A stretch of 64,000 bases of DNA from the NCBI GenBank assembly GCA_028383305.1, contig JAOEVD010000010.1:18793-82792 (forward strand). The letters run 5' to 3'. A model generated the notes under the pieces. The model did not search any database. It was given only the letters and a program-made list of their open reading frames with translations, and was not told the origin of the DNA. Shown here piece after piece: positions 24,789 through 33,508 of the stretch. Position numbers and translations under genes: made by a program. This DNA comes from Candidatus Puniceispirillum sp. GTDB lineage: Bacteria; Pseudomonadota; Alphaproteobacteria; Puniceispirillales; Puniceispirillaceae. Each line of letters opens with the position of its first letter. Positions within the stretch are counted from its first letter, which is position 1.

Positions 24789-25637
24789 TTATCCGCCAGC
24801 CGCCAGAATGGCGGCAAGGCCGGTTTCATAATCAGGATAGAGAAGATCAAGCCCTAAATCGGGTTTGATAATGCGCGATCCAACGCGCCGCCGTGACACG
24901 TAAAAGCTTTTTGCCATTGGTGATAGATTCGCATCTTCCAGCCTTTGCGGCATGGGTGGTTCCATGCCAATCAAGCCTGCAGCATGCCGAACAACATCGC
25001 CTTGAGGTGCTGGTTTATGATCGGCCAGATTAATGATCCGGCCCGATCGTGGCTTGGCCATGGCGGCAATGATAATCCGGCAGATATCGTCAACATGAAT
25101 GCGGTTAAAGACCTGTTCTTCGCATTCAATGATGCGCGCCGTACCATCGCGAAGCGAATCAAAGGGGCTTCGCCCAACGCCATAGATGCCAGCGGCACGG
25201 AAAATTTCCGTCCCAAAAGCCTCTTGCCATCGGGCTTCGGCAACGACACGCGCTTTGCCACGGGCGGTTGCTGGGGCAACTTCGGTGTCCTCATAGCAGA
25301 TACCATGCGGCATATCGGGATAGACCGATGTTGCCGATACATAACCGCTCCAGCCAGAAAAATTGGCAAGGTCATCACCATGCGCATCAAGCACGGGATC
25401 TGAGCCGCCTATGGCGGTAATCGTGCTGATTATTGCATTAATATCGGCAAAAGCGGCGGCCGGATCGACAAGCGGTTTGCCTGATTGAAACGGCAGGATT
25501 TGCCAGCCTTGATCGGCCTTATTGGCAAGCTTGGATGGTGTGCGGGTGGTGCCGCGAATCTGCCAGCCCTGATCGGCAAGCGCTTGTGCCAATGGCACGC
25601 CAACATAACCAAGACCAAAAATAAAAACCGTTTTCAT
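24789..25637 (-). CDS. SDR-type NAD(P)-dependent epimerase-like protein
   Basis: The 282-residue protein starts with a Rossmann motif of the form FGLGYVG (residues 6-12), as in the extended/atypical SDR group around YeeZ. It has no clear YxxxK catalytic pair: SATSVYPDMPHG has a tyrosine but no lysine four residues on, and ARGKARVVAE follows. So it may bind cofactor without classical epimerase activity. FNRIHVDDICRIIIAAM is the typical substrate-domain helix. It is 23 bases downstream of the LytM-type peptidase gene, likely one transcript. The substrate is unknown. Confidence 0.8.
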   Translation of the reverse strand: MKTVFIFGLGYVGVPLAQALADQGWQIRGTTRTPSKLANKADQGWQILPFQSGKPLVDPAAAFADINAIISTITAIGGSDPVLDAHGDDLANFSGWSGYVSATSVYPDMPHGICYEDTEVAPATARGKARVVAEARWQEAFGTEIFRAAGIYGVGRSPFDSLRDGTARIIECEEQVFNRIHVDDICRIIIAAMAKPRSGRIINLADHKPAPQGDVVRHAAGLIGMEPPMPQRLEDANLSPMAKSFYVSRRRVGSRIIKPDLGLDLLYPDYETGLAAILAAGG

Positions 25638-25660
25638 ATCATCGCCTTTTGATCGATCAC

Positions 25661-26542
25661 CTATGACGCTAGATCGGGCATTGCGCCAACCAAAAGCCCG
25701 GGATCAATGCGCCGCCCCTGCCAATCAATTCGCCAGTCAAGATGTGGGCCGGTGGCGCGTCCGGTGGCACCAATCGTGCCAATCATACCGCCACGTTCAA
25801 CCATCATGCCTGTGTCTACATCGACCCGATCAAGATGTAAAAAGCTTGAATTTACGCCAAGCCCATGGGCAATCACAACCGTCCAGCCGGAAAAATATAA
25901 ATCTTTTACCAATGTCACAACCCCGCTTGCCGGTGCGTAAACAGGCGTGCCGGTCGGGGCGGCAATATCAATGCCATAATGCGGCTGGCGCGGCTGGCCG
26001 TTTAAAATGCGCTGGCTGCCATAGATACCTGAAATCCGCCCAAGGGCTGGCCAATCAAAACCGCGCCAAAAATCGCCAAGCGGCGCTTGGTGCTGGCGGG
26101 CGCTACGAACCGCGTCACCATCAGATTTGATTCGCGCCAGAACGGTGGCTGGCGGCGTGACCATTGTTGATTTCAGCCCATCGATGCGCTGGATGTTATA
26201 GTCGCGTTGGCGCGGTGACAAAAGGCTGGTTTTGACGCGTCTATCTGGCGCGATAATGCGAAGCGAAACCGGTGCGTCGGAATCACGGTGAAACCCAATC
26301 ACGAAAACGCCATTTTCACCAATTTCAACTGCGTTATCATCAAGCATGATCTGATTGGCCGGATCGGTACGGGCAATAATAAGCCCGCCTTCAACTGCCT
26401 TTCCAGACAGGATTTCGGCACCATCAATATCTAGTGCCTTTGCCGGAGCTGCAAGCGCCATCAGCAAAACCAAGACCGCTACAAGCCGGATGCGGTACAA
26501 ACACAGATAAGTGGCAATGGGGCTATGAAGTTTCATGGGCAA
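25661..26542 (-). CDS. M23-family (LytM/NlpD-type) peptidase, exported
   Basis: This 293-residue protein has an N-terminal hydrophobic signal (about residues 13-36, ending in AKA) and a central beta-rich domain. Its C-terminal M23 domain carries the zinc ligands HYGIDIAAP and HLDWRIDWQG, with the intervening SSFLHLDR histidine also present. Both the first HxxxD and the last HxD ligand sets are intact, so it is probably an active peptidoglycan endopeptidase rather than a degenerate activator. It is divergent from trxB across 116 bases. Confidence 0.9.
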   Translation of the reverse strand: MPMKLHSPIATYLCLYRIRLVAVLVLLMALAAPAKALDIDGAEILSGKAVEGGLIIARTDPANQIMLDDNAVEIGENGVFVIGFHRDSDAPVSLRIIAPDRRVKTSLLSPRQRDYNIQRIDGLKSTMVTPPATVLARIKSDGDAVRSARQHQAPLGDFWRGFDWPALGRISGIYGSQRILNGQPRQPHYGIDIAAPTGTPVYAPASGVVTLVKDLYFSGWTVVIAHGLGVNSSFLHLDRVDVDTGMMVERGGMIGTIGATGRATGPHLDWRIDWQGRRIDPGLLVGAMPDLAS

Positions 26543-26658
26543 AGGCTAACATGATGTTGTGTAAATGACACTTGAAAACACAAGCTGTTGGGTGTTATCC
26601 CCTTCACATAGCCTGCCTTGATGAAGCCGAACGCCAAAGATGAAAGAGTAGCCAGAAA

Positions 26659-27621
26659 ATGACCGATCATGCCAGCGCAACAGCCGACGCCGCCCTTCAT
26701 GAACATGTTGTTATCATCGGGGCAGGTGCCGCCGGTTTGGCCGCCGGCATTTACACTGCCCGCGCCAATCTTTCGCCAGTCATCCTTGCCGGATTGCAAC
26801 CGGGTGGGCAGATGACAATTACCACCGATGTTGAAAATTACCCGGGCTTTGCCGAGGTGATTCAAGGGCCGTGGCTTATGACCGAAATGCAGTCACAGGC
26901 CGAAAATGTTGGCGCGCGTGTCATTTATGATTTGGTGACTGATCTTGATACATCGGCGCGGCCGTTCCGCATGAAACTGGATTCGGGAAAAGTGATGACC
27001 GCTGATGTGGTGATTCTTGCCACTGGCGCGCAGGCGCGCTGGCTTGGCCTTGAGTCTGAATCAGCCTTTAATGGCCGCGGCGTTTCGGCCTGTGCCACTT
27101 GCGATGGGTTTTTCTATAAAGACCGCGATGTCGCTGTTATTGGCGGTGGCAACACCGCCGTTGAAGAAGCCCTATATCTTGCCAATATTTGCCGGTCGGT
27201 GACGCTGGTTCACCGGCGTGATTCGCTTCGGGCGGAACAGATCATGCAGGATCGTTTGTTGAAAAAGGATAATATCACTGTTGAATGGAACCGTGCTGTT
27301 GCCGAAGTTCTTGGCGATAAAACAGGCGTTACCGGATTGCGTTTATCCTCGACCGGCAAAGATGATGATAAGGTGATTTCGGTTCATGGCATGTTTGTCG
27401 CGATTGGCCATGATCCGGCAACCAAGGCTTTTGCTGATGCGGTCGCACTGGATGATGAAGGCTATATCATTGCCGAGGCAGGCGGCACACGAACCTCGGT
27501 TGATGGCGTGTTTGCTGCGGGTGACTGTGTTGATAAAATCTATCGCCAAGCGGTGACGGCCGCTGGCATGGGCTGTATGGCCGCGCTTGATGCCGAACGC
27601 TGGCTTGGTGAGCAGGAATAG
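26659..27621 (+). CDS. trxB: Thioredoxin-disulfide reductase
   Basis: This flavoenzyme transfers electrons from NADPH to thioredoxin. It has 320 residues, the family norm. FAD motif GAGAAGLAAG (21-30), the redox pair C145/C148 in SACATCDG, the NADPH motif GGGNTAVEEAL and the C-terminal FAD motif VFAAGDCVDKIYRQAVTAAG are all visible. The ATG at 26659 is favoured because the protein begins a few residues before the flavin motif, although a short extra N-terminus (about 14 residues) is unusual. It is monocistronic. Confidence 0.96.
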   Translation: MTDHASATADAALHEHVVIIGAGAAGLAAGIYTARANLSPVILAGLQPGGQMTITTDVENYPGFAEVIQGPWLMTEMQSQAENVGARVIYDLVTDLDTSARPFRMKLDSGKVMTADVVILATGAQARWLGLESESAFNGRGVSACATCDGFFYKDRDVAVIGGGNTAVEEALYLANICRSVTLVHRRDSLRAEQIMQDRLLKKDNITVEWNRAVAEVLGDKTGVTGLRLSSTGKDDDKVISVHGMFVAIGHDPATKAFADAVALDDEGYIIAEAGGTRTSVDGVFAAGDCVDKIYRQAVTAAGMGCMAALDAERWLGEQE

Positions 27622-27743
27622 GCTTGCCGTTTCATCACGGCGGTTTGTCAATAATCTTGGCTTGGCAATGATCACGGTTGGGCAATGATCTTTGCGCGAC
27701 AATAAATATGGCGAAACAATAAGAGCCGGTCAGGCGTGATGGC

Positions 27744-28949
27744 CTAGGCTGGCACGGCGGCGGGTTTTGGTTCGCGGATCGCCCAATTCACCGCAAAGGC
27801 AAAAAAGCCAGCCGCAGCATTCAACCACCACATGGCTTCGTAATTGCCAAAAACATCATACCAGATGCCGCCAAGCCATGCGCCGGCAAATGATCCGATC
27901 TGATGCGATAAAAACACCAAACCATAAAGCATGCTTAAATGCCGTGGCCCAAAAAAGGCAAGGATCAAGCCGCTTGTCAGCGGAATGGTGCCAAGCCATA
28001 AAAGCCCCATTGCCGCCCCAAAAAACAGCGCCAGTGCCGGGCTTGCTGGCAGGCTGACAAAAGCAGCAATGATCAGCCCGCGCAAAAGATAGACAATCGC
28101 CAGGGTTTTCTTCTTTGACACGATACCGCCAAGCCAGCCGCACATAAACGCGCCAATGATGTTAAACAGCCCGATCAGCGCAAGCGACCAGCTTGCGATT
28201 TCCGCGCTCAAGCCAGCATCTTGAAGATAGGTTGGAAGATGGGTTGTGATAAAGACCAGCTGCAAACCACATACAAAAAAGCCGATTGTCAGCAGGATAT
28301 AATCACGGCTGCCGGTGGCTTGTCGAAGCGCGCTTCCGGCGCTTTGGGTGATCCCTTCAAGCGGGCGCGCACCGCCAGCCGGTACTCGCATGCCAAGCGT
28401 CACCGCCACCATTGAGGCAACAATTGCCGATAAAATCACAATCGCGAATTGCCAACCATGTTCGTTCATCATGATTTGCGCAACCGGCACCAGCGCGAAT
28501 TGGCCAAAAGATCCAAAGCTGGTGACAAGCCCCATTGCCAATGAGCGTTTTTCTGGTGGTGCGGCGCGCGCAACCGCGCCAACGGCAATTGAAATGCCAG
28601 CACTGCCAAGCCCTATGCCAATCAGAATCTGTCCGAAAAAGATGCCGGATTCGGTCACGACAAAGGCCATTGATAAAAGCCCTACCGCATAGATCAAGAC
28701 GCCAAAAGCCGCCACTCGCCATGCGCCAAACCGGTCGGCGGCCGCGCCGAAAAAGGGTGATGAAAGCCCCCAGATCAGATTTTGCACGGCAATGGCTAAT
28801 GAAAAAATCTGGACGCCGCCATCAAGCGCGGTTGAAATCGGCACAAGAAACAGGCCAAAAACCTGTCTGACACCAAAGGTTACCGACACCAAGGCGGCGG
28901 CGGACAACATGATCATGACCCAGCGAAATTGTGGTGTTGTTGATGACAT
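27744..28949 (-). CDS. Major facilitator superfamily transporter
   Basis: This protein has about 401 residues from the ATG at 28949 and twelve predicted membrane helices in two bundles. The loop-2/3 signature appears as GAAADRFGAWRV and the loop-8/9 counterpart as GWLGGIVSKKK. The sequence resembles the oxalate/formate-antiporter-like and monocarboxylate-type MFS branch (FGVRQVFGLFLVP). No metabolic genes adjoin it, so the substrate cannot be deduced. The frame runs further upstream to 29015, and an alternative ATG lies at 28958. Confidence 0.88.
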   Translation of the reverse strand: MSSTTPQFRWVMIMLSAAALVSVTFGVRQVFGLFLVPISTALDGGVQIFSLAIAVQNLIWGLSSPFFGAAADRFGAWRVAAFGVLIYAVGLLSMAFVVTESGIFFGQILIGIGLGSAGISIAVGAVARAAPPEKRSLAMGLVTSFGSFGQFALVPVAQIMMNEHGWQFAIVILSAIVASMVAVTLGMRVPAGGARPLEGITQSAGSALRQATGSRDYILLTIGFFVCGLQLVFITTHLPTYLQDAGLSAEIASWSLALIGLFNIIGAFMCGWLGGIVSKKKTLAIVYLLRGLIIAAFVSLPASPALALFFGAAMGLLWLGTIPLTSGLILAFFGPRHLSMLYGLVFLSHQIGSFAGAWLGGIWYDVFGNYEAMWWLNAAAGFFAFAVNWAIREPKPAAVPA

Positions 28950-29063
28950 GGATGGCATTTCCCATAGCGTGCAAAAGGTTTGATACGCATATTTGCAATC
29001 AAACCAGAAAGACAAGCGGGATAACGCTATGCCAACAATAATTCCGATTGCGACCTAAAAAAC

Positions 29064-29561
29064 CTACACGCGATGATTTTGTTTCTCAAGCCAATCATCA
29101 AGAAGCCGAACGGCCTGAACCTGCGGGCCGCGGCCTGAATCATCAATGCGGATCAGCAGTTTCTGCCCCTGCATCAACGAGTGAAATCCGCAATCATTTA
29201 AAACCCGCGAATGAACGAAAACATCTTCGCTTAAATCTTCGGCGGTCACAAAACCAAAGCCACGGATGTCGTTAAAGAATTTGACCACGGCGCGTACCTC
29301 GCCCTCGTCAGGCTCGAATGCGGTGGGTGCTGCTGGATTGGCAGGTCGTTCAATGGTCAATAAATCTTGAATGACCTGACCATGTTTGTTGGTGGCAAGG
29401 GAAACCGAAACCTGATCACCGGTCAACAAGCGAATAAGGCCAAACCTGTCTAAGGTTGGACGGTGAAGAAAAACTTCAGCACTTTCAATTTTGGCAAAGC
29501 CATATCCCTTGCGTTCATTATACCAGACGACTTCGCCATTTTTGACTTCATTTTCTGTCAC
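29064..29561 (-). CDS. Protein with two cold-shock domains
   Basis: Two CspA-type OB-fold domains lie in tandem: the first around NGEVVWYNERKGYGFAKIES with a degenerate RNP2 (VFLHRPTL), the second around RAVVKFFNDIRGFGFVTAED with DVFVHSRVL. Such double-CSD proteins of about 165-190 residues are typical of alphaproteobacteria and act on RNA. I place the start at GTG 29561, preceded by GAGAGA. The frame stays open to a TTG at 29600 with no ribosome-binding site. It is probably a standalone gene, and the first domain lacks some aromatic residues, suggesting unequal RNA binding. Confidence 0.88.
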   Translation of the reverse strand: MTENEVKNGEVVWYNERKGYGFAKIESAEVFLHRPTLDRFGLIRLLTGDQVSVSLATNKHGQVIQDLLTIERPANPAAPTAFEPDEGEVRAVVKFFNDIRGFGFVTAEDLSEDVFVHSRVLNDCGFHSLMQGQKLLIRIDDSGRGPQVQAVRLLDDWLEKQNHRV

Positions 29562-29724
29562 GTTAAATCTCTCAACCACGGCTGAACAGTCTGTTTTCAA
29601 ATGATTAAAACAACAGAACAGCTTGGTAAGGGTTAACAGATACCGCTAAGGGAAAAACCATTTACGATATTCAAGGTTGCGTGATTATTGTCAGCTAGTC
29701 AGGGGTTTAGTGTCAAAACACCGT

Positions 29725-30627
29725 TTAGAAAACGCGATTCAGGATTGTTTTATTTTCAGCGATGGTTTCGGCGATCGCATGACGCCATTCGTCAAGTGAT
29801 CCTGCGGCAGCGGCCTTTTTTGGAAAGATGAGGCCGCGGGTGCTGTTGATCAGCCCGCCTTCCCAGCCATGCTTGCCGCGGTTAAGCCCGCTTGTGGCTT
29901 TTTCCGCGCCAGCGCCTTGTGCGCCAAATCCGGGAATAAGAAATGGGGCATCGACAAGTGTTGCACGAAGCGCTTCGGCTTCTTCAGGCCATGTTGCCCC
30001 AGCAACGATGCCAAGTGATGATATGCCTGATTTGCCTTTGCGCGAAGTGGCAAGCGGTGCCAGCAAGGTGGCAAGATGCTGGTAGAGCGGTTGCCCATTA
30101 ACCATTTGATCCTGAAGATCGCCAGCGCCCGGATTGCTTGTCCGGTTCAAGATGAAAAGGCCGCTTCCCGTCGCGTCGGCACGATCAAGAAACGGCGCAA
30201 GCGTGTCGATGCCAAGCCATGGATTCACCGTCAGCGCATCACTTGGAAATGGCGCGTCATGCCCAACCCAGCCAGCGGCATAGGCGGTTGAGGTACTGCC
30301 GATATCGCCGCGTTTGGCATCCATGATAACAAGTAGGTCAGCATCAATGGCGGCGCGGCCAAGATTTTGCAAAATCTGCATGCCAGCAGGGCCTTGCTGC
30401 TCGAAAAACGCAGCTTGCGGCTTGATTGCGGCAACATGGCCAATGGCCTGTTCAAGGCAAGCCATGGAAAAATCATTAATGGTGCGAATGGCGGCATCAC
30501 TGGCGGCACCGTCTTGCGCATCGCCGAAAATAGCCGGAATCATGCTGGCATGTGGGTCGATTCCCATGCAAAGCGGGGTGGCTGTGCGGCGGTTTGCCTC
30601 GGTTAGGCGGTCACCAAAATGGGTCAT
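29725..30627 (-). CDS. pyrF: Orotidine 5'-phosphate decarboxylase (type 2)
   Basis: The enzyme converts OMP to UMP, the last step of de novo pyrimidine synthesis. The 300-residue length and the core DAKRGDIGST with catalytic K105 (about residues 103-112) mark the long type-2 PyrF rather than the short 230-residue form. CMGIDPH and VNPWLGIDTLAPF are also typical. It is the last gene of a leftward trio (DUF1244, gapR, pyrF) with small spacings, a likely operon. Confidence 0.94.
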   Translation of the reverse strand: MTHFGDRLTEANRRTATPLCMGIDPHASMIPAIFGDAQDGAASDAAIRTINDFSMACLEQAIGHVAAIKPQAAFFEQQGPAGMQILQNLGRAAIDADLLVIMDAKRGDIGSTSTAYAAGWVGHDAPFPSDALTVNPWLGIDTLAPFLDRADATGSGLFILNRTSNPGAGDLQDQMVNGQPLYQHLATLLAPLATSRKGKSGISSLGIVAGATWPEEAEALRATLVDAPFLIPGFGAQGAGAEKATSGLNRGKHGWEGGLINSTRGLIFPKKAAAAGSLDEWRHAIAETIAENKTILNRVF

Positions 30628-30669
30628 CAGATCACGCTCCGGTCTGGTTAGGGCTGGATAATGCCGTGG

Positions 30670-30921
30670 CTAGCGAAGGCCAAGCGCATCACGATATGTG
30701 TCCAAAAGCGCATCCTGTTCGCTTAGAAGATCGCGATCCATAGCCCGCAATCGCACAACTTGGCGCATGATTTTTGGTTCAAAGCCGGTGGCTTTGGCTT
30801 CGGCATAGACATCCTTGATATCAGCCATCAGGGCGCGCTTTTCTTCTTCGAGACGTTCGATACGCTCAATATACTGGCTTAGCTGCTCGGCACCTGCGCC
30901 AGCTCCAGGAATAACGGTCAT
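30670..30921 (-). CDS. gapR: GapR-like nucleoid-associated protein (DUF2312)
   Basis: This 83-residue all-helical protein has a long coiled-coil segment (QLSQYIERIERLEEEKRAL) followed by ADIKDVYAEAKATGFEPKIMR, the signature of the DUF2312/GapR family. In Caulobacter GapR is an essential protein that clamps overtwisted, A+T-rich DNA ahead of replication forks. Length and sequence are as expected. Its start is 9 bases after the stop of the DUF1244 gene and its stop 42 bases before pyrF, so co-transcription is likely. Confidence 0.93.
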   Translation of the reverse strand: MTVIPGAGAGAEQLSQYIERIERLEEEKRALMADIKDVYAEAKATGFEPKIMRQVVRLRAMDRDLLSEQDALLDTYRDALGLR

Positions 30922-30930
30922 GCGATTATC

Positions 30931-31230
30931 CTAATCGTCGTGGTTATGGGTTTTTAGATATTGCGCCTTCTGTTCGGGCGTTGCCTCGGTTTGGTATTGC
31001 GCTTTCCAATCAGCATATTCCATGCCGTAAATAAGCTTGCGGGCTTCACCGTCGGTCATTTCAATGCCTGATGTTTCCGCAGCTTGGCGATACCAGCGCG
31101 ACATGCAATTCCGGCAAAATCCGGAAAGATTCATCATATCAATATTTTGAACATCGGTACGTTCTTGCAAATGGGCAACAAGACGCCGGAATGCGGCGGC
31201 TTCAAGCTCGGTTGTAGTGGCTTTGTCCAT
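30931..31230 (-). CDS. DUF1244 family protein (99 aa)
   Basis: A conserved proteobacterial family of unknown function. The diagnostic segment LSGFCRNCMSRWY (about residues 35-47) has a CxxC pair, and GEARKLIYGMEYADWK follows. It is probably a small cytosolic helical protein, perhaps metal-binding through the CxxC. It is the first gene of the DUF1244-gapR-pyrF trio. Upstream lies a 272-base region with an inverted repeat shared with divergent mntR. Confidence 0.9.
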   Translation of the reverse strand: MDKATTTELEAAAFRRLVAHLQERTDVQNIDMMNLSGFCRNCMSRWYRQAAETSGIEMTDGEARKLIYGMEYADWKAQYQTEATPEQKAQYLKTHNHDD

Positions 31231-31355
31231 AATGGTTCCGCTTGTCTGTTGTGGCGTTAAATCGATATCAAACCGGCCATCACTCTAGCCCATTGCCACT
31301 AGCTGGCGCAACCTAATTGCCCATAAAGAAAGCGCTATTTCTGCCAGTGATGGGC

Positions 31356-31398
31356 GATTACTGCCTGATTTGCTGATCTTACCGGAAATCAGGTAATC
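31356..31398. promoter_or_regulatory. Inverted repeat between the DUF1244 gene and mntR
   Basis: GATTA (31356-31360) and TAATC (31394-31398) form the outer arms. Inside, CCTGATTT (31364-31371) pairs perfectly with AAATCAGG (31386-31393), with a 3-base bulge on the left and a 14-base loop. That is 13 paired bases in a non-coding divergent region. As DNA it could be a regulator site; as RNA it would lie in the mntR leader. Confidence 0.45.
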
Positions 31399-31409
31399 GA
31401 TGAATCCGT

Positions 31410-31440
31410 TAAAAATTTTGGTATGGCTAAAAATTTTGGT
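31410..31440. repeat. Paired 13-mers upstream of mntR
   Basis: TAAAAATTTTGGT occurs at 31410-31422 and again at 31428-31440, 18 bases apart start to start. Each copy contains the self-complementary AAAATTTT. The close pair, 63 bases before the mntR start, could be a tandem protein-binding site or a promoter-associated A+T element. Confidence 0.45.
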
Positions 31441-31502
31441 TTTCTTTATATTTTCATTAATTCAAAGCCAGATTGCGGCCAAAGCCGAGACAGGATCGTA
31501 AC

Positions 31503-31922
31503 ATGCCCCGCAAGGCCATTGCCGAAAGCGCTGCAAAATTTGACCGAATCAGGCGGGCGCATCAATCCGAAGTCGCCGAAGATTATGTCGAAATGATCGC
31601 CGATCTGATTGCCGAAATTGGCGAGGCCAGAACGGTCGATCTTGCGGCGCGCTTTGGTGTGACCAGCCCAACGGTCAATGCGATCATCCAGCGGTTACAG
31701 CGTGAAGATCTTGTTGAGACCCGCCCTTACCGTTCAATCTTTTTAACCGAAGCAGGTCAAGCGCTTGCCAAAGAAGCGCGTGACCGGCATCGCATTGTTC
31801 GCGATTTTCTGGTGGCGATTGGTGTTCCTGAAACGATTGCCGAGGAAGATGCTGAAGGGATCGAACATCATGTCAGTGCTGAAACCTTGGCGGTGTTTGC
31901 CAAAATTACCAACCAAGACTAG
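31503..31922 (+). CDS. mntR: MntR-like manganese-responsive regulator (DtxR family)
   Basis: This 139-residue protein has an N-terminal winged helix-turn-helix (ARTVDLAARFGVTSPTVNAIIQRLQREDL split by the recognition helix SPTVNAIIQRL) and a dimerisation/metal domain with RHRIVRDFLVAIGVPETIAEEDAEGIEHHVS in its middle, of which E, H and EHH are metal-ligand candidates. It lacks the SH3-like C-terminal domain of DtxR/IdeR, so it is the short MntR form that represses Mn uptake when Mn is abundant. The ATG at 31503 starts in the usual place; a 10-residue extension to 31473 is possible. No mntH is adjacent. Confidence 0.9.
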   Translation: MPRKAIAESAAKFDRIRRAHQSEVAEDYVEMIADLIAEIGEARTVDLAARFGVTSPTVNAIIQRLQREDLVETRPYRSIFLTEAGQALAKEARDRHRIVRDFLVAIGVPETIAEEDAEGIEHHVSAETLAVFAKITNQD

Positions 31923-31943
31923 CTGTCAAGATTGGCGTGCCCG

Positions 31944-33440
31944 CTATTCAATGCCTTTATGAATGTAAAGATCTCGGCTTTTATTGCGGCTGATCACAAT
32001 TTTGCTTTGGCTTGGACTGCCTTGCCATTTGATTGGCGGCATGATTGGCGGCGTTGATGATCCGGACAAAACCAATAATGGCGATCCGGCGCGATGTTGC
32101 CAGTTGTGGTTGGCCTCAAAATGATTGCTCGGCACGCCATCACGATCATGAATCATGATGGTCACGTCCTGACCATGGAAATGCCAGCTTAATAGTGCGG
32201 CGGTGGCGCGGCGATCAGCGATCATGCGGCTTGCCTGATGCGCGGCAAGATGCGGCTCGATATCTTGTGCCAATGCCTGCCAGCCGCGTAACCGGCGAAG
32301 TGGATCGGATGCTGGTGTTAAAGGGCCAAGGCTGCCTGCCATTGTGGCCAGCAACAGGCCGGTAGTCAGAATAAAATTCAGACCAACCGCACCAATGCCA
32401 AGCCATTTGCGCGGCAACAACAAAAGCGTTTTTTGAGCGCCATCACTGCCAAGCCAGCCACCAAGCCAAACCGATAGTGCCGGATAGGCGGCCATCGCCC
32501 AATTGGCATTGGCCTCGCTTAGATAGGCTTGCAGGCTAATCAGGCCAATGATCGGCACCGCCATCCAGACAAGCCAACTAGCATGTTTTTCATTGCGTGA
32601 GGCGAACATAATGCCAAGCATCAGGAAAAACACCAAAGGGCCAGCGACACCAGCCTGACCAATCAAAAAGATCAGGATTTGCCCTATGTCATGCGTTTGC
32701 TTGGCAAGATTGGCATTATCGCCAAGATGCCGCATGGTCGAAAAATCATGCATCAAATTCCAGATAAGATTCGGGCTTACCGTGATCAGACAGGCGGCGA
32801 TGACCAGCAAAAGATGCCGTCCTTGGATGATTGGATTTGGATGGTGACGACCCGAAGCCCAGATCAGCATGAAACCGAAAAGACCGTAAATGGCAGCATA
32901 TTTGGCAAGCATGCCGACCCCAAGCGCGATTCCGGCATAAATCATCGCGCGCGCTGGCGGAATTTTTCCGCAAACCGATCCGGCAAGCGCCAGCAAGGCC
33001 AAAGCGATTGCCAGCAAAAGCGGCGTATCGGTTGAGATCAGAAAACTGCCAAGCCCGACAGCAGGAAGGCTGATCCAGATCAGCGCGGTCAGGCGGCCAG
33101 CGCGGGGCCCATAAAGCCATGATGCGGTTTGCCAAAGCACCAATGCGGTTACAAGTTGCAACCAACAGGCCGGAAGCCGAACCGCCATGGCGCTATGGCC
33201 AAACGCCCAATGCGCCGCGCCAATGATCCAGGCAATCAGTGGCGGTTTGGTGAAATAGCCAAAATCAGGACTTTGGCTCCAAAGCCAATATTGGGCTTCA
33301 TCAACCCCCAGCTCAAGCGGGCTGATTGCCACCGCTGCGGTGCGAAGCAAAGTCAGCCCAAGCAGAACCAGCAGAACAAGGCGGTTCGAATCAAAGGCGA
33401 TAGGCGGCTTTATATTGGTCTGTTGGCGATTGGCCTTCAT
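31944..33440 (-). CDS. GT39-family membrane glycosyltransferase (ArnT/PMT-like)
   Basis: This 498-residue membrane protein has about 11-12 hydrophobic helices through residue 390 and a short C-terminal periplasmic tail. Its first periplasmic loop carries the catalytic DEAQYW motif (47-52) and GYFTKPP (61-67), as in the dolichyl-phosphate-mannose or undecaprenyl-phosphate-sugar-dependent GT39/GT83 group including ArnT. It probably moves a sugar from a polyprenyl-phosphate donor to a lipid or protein in the periplasm. Donor and acceptor are unknown. It converges on mntR 21 bases away and is divergent from mutA. Confidence 0.85.
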   Translation of the reverse strand: MKANRQQTNIKPPIAFDSNRLVLLVLLGLTLLRTAAVAISPLELGVDEAQYWLWSQSPDFGYFTKPPLIAWIIGAAHWAFGHSAMAVRLPACWLQLVTALVLWQTASWLYGPRAGRLTALIWISLPAVGLGSFLISTDTPLLLAIALALLALAGSVCGKIPPARAMIYAGIALGVGMLAKYAAIYGLFGFMLIWASGRHHPNPIIQGRHLLLVIAACLITVSPNLIWNLMHDFSTMRHLGDNANLAKQTHDIGQILIFLIGQAGVAGPLVFFLMLGIMFASRNEKHASWLVWMAVPIIGLISLQAYLSEANANWAMAAYPALSVWLGGWLGSDGAQKTLLLLPRKWLGIGAVGLNFILTTGLLLATMAGSLGPLTPASDPLRRLRGWQALAQDIEPHLAAHQASRMIADRRATAALLSWHFHGQDVTIMIHDRDGVPSNHFEANHNWQHRAGSPLLVLSGSSTPPIMPPIKWQGSPSQSKIVISRNKSRDLYIHKGIE

Positions 33441-33508
33441 GCAGTTTCCTTGATTTGCGGTGGCAGCGCTGCTAATTTCAGCACGACTATAGAGAAAAAA
33501 GGTCTATC

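Noticed and set aside
31410..31440. CRISPR-like short repeats
   Set aside because: Only two copies, no regular spacers, and no cas genes in the window.
33385..33410. GGTTCGAATC tRNA-like T-arm
   Set aside because: Within the GT39 coding sequence and without matching D- and anticodon arms.
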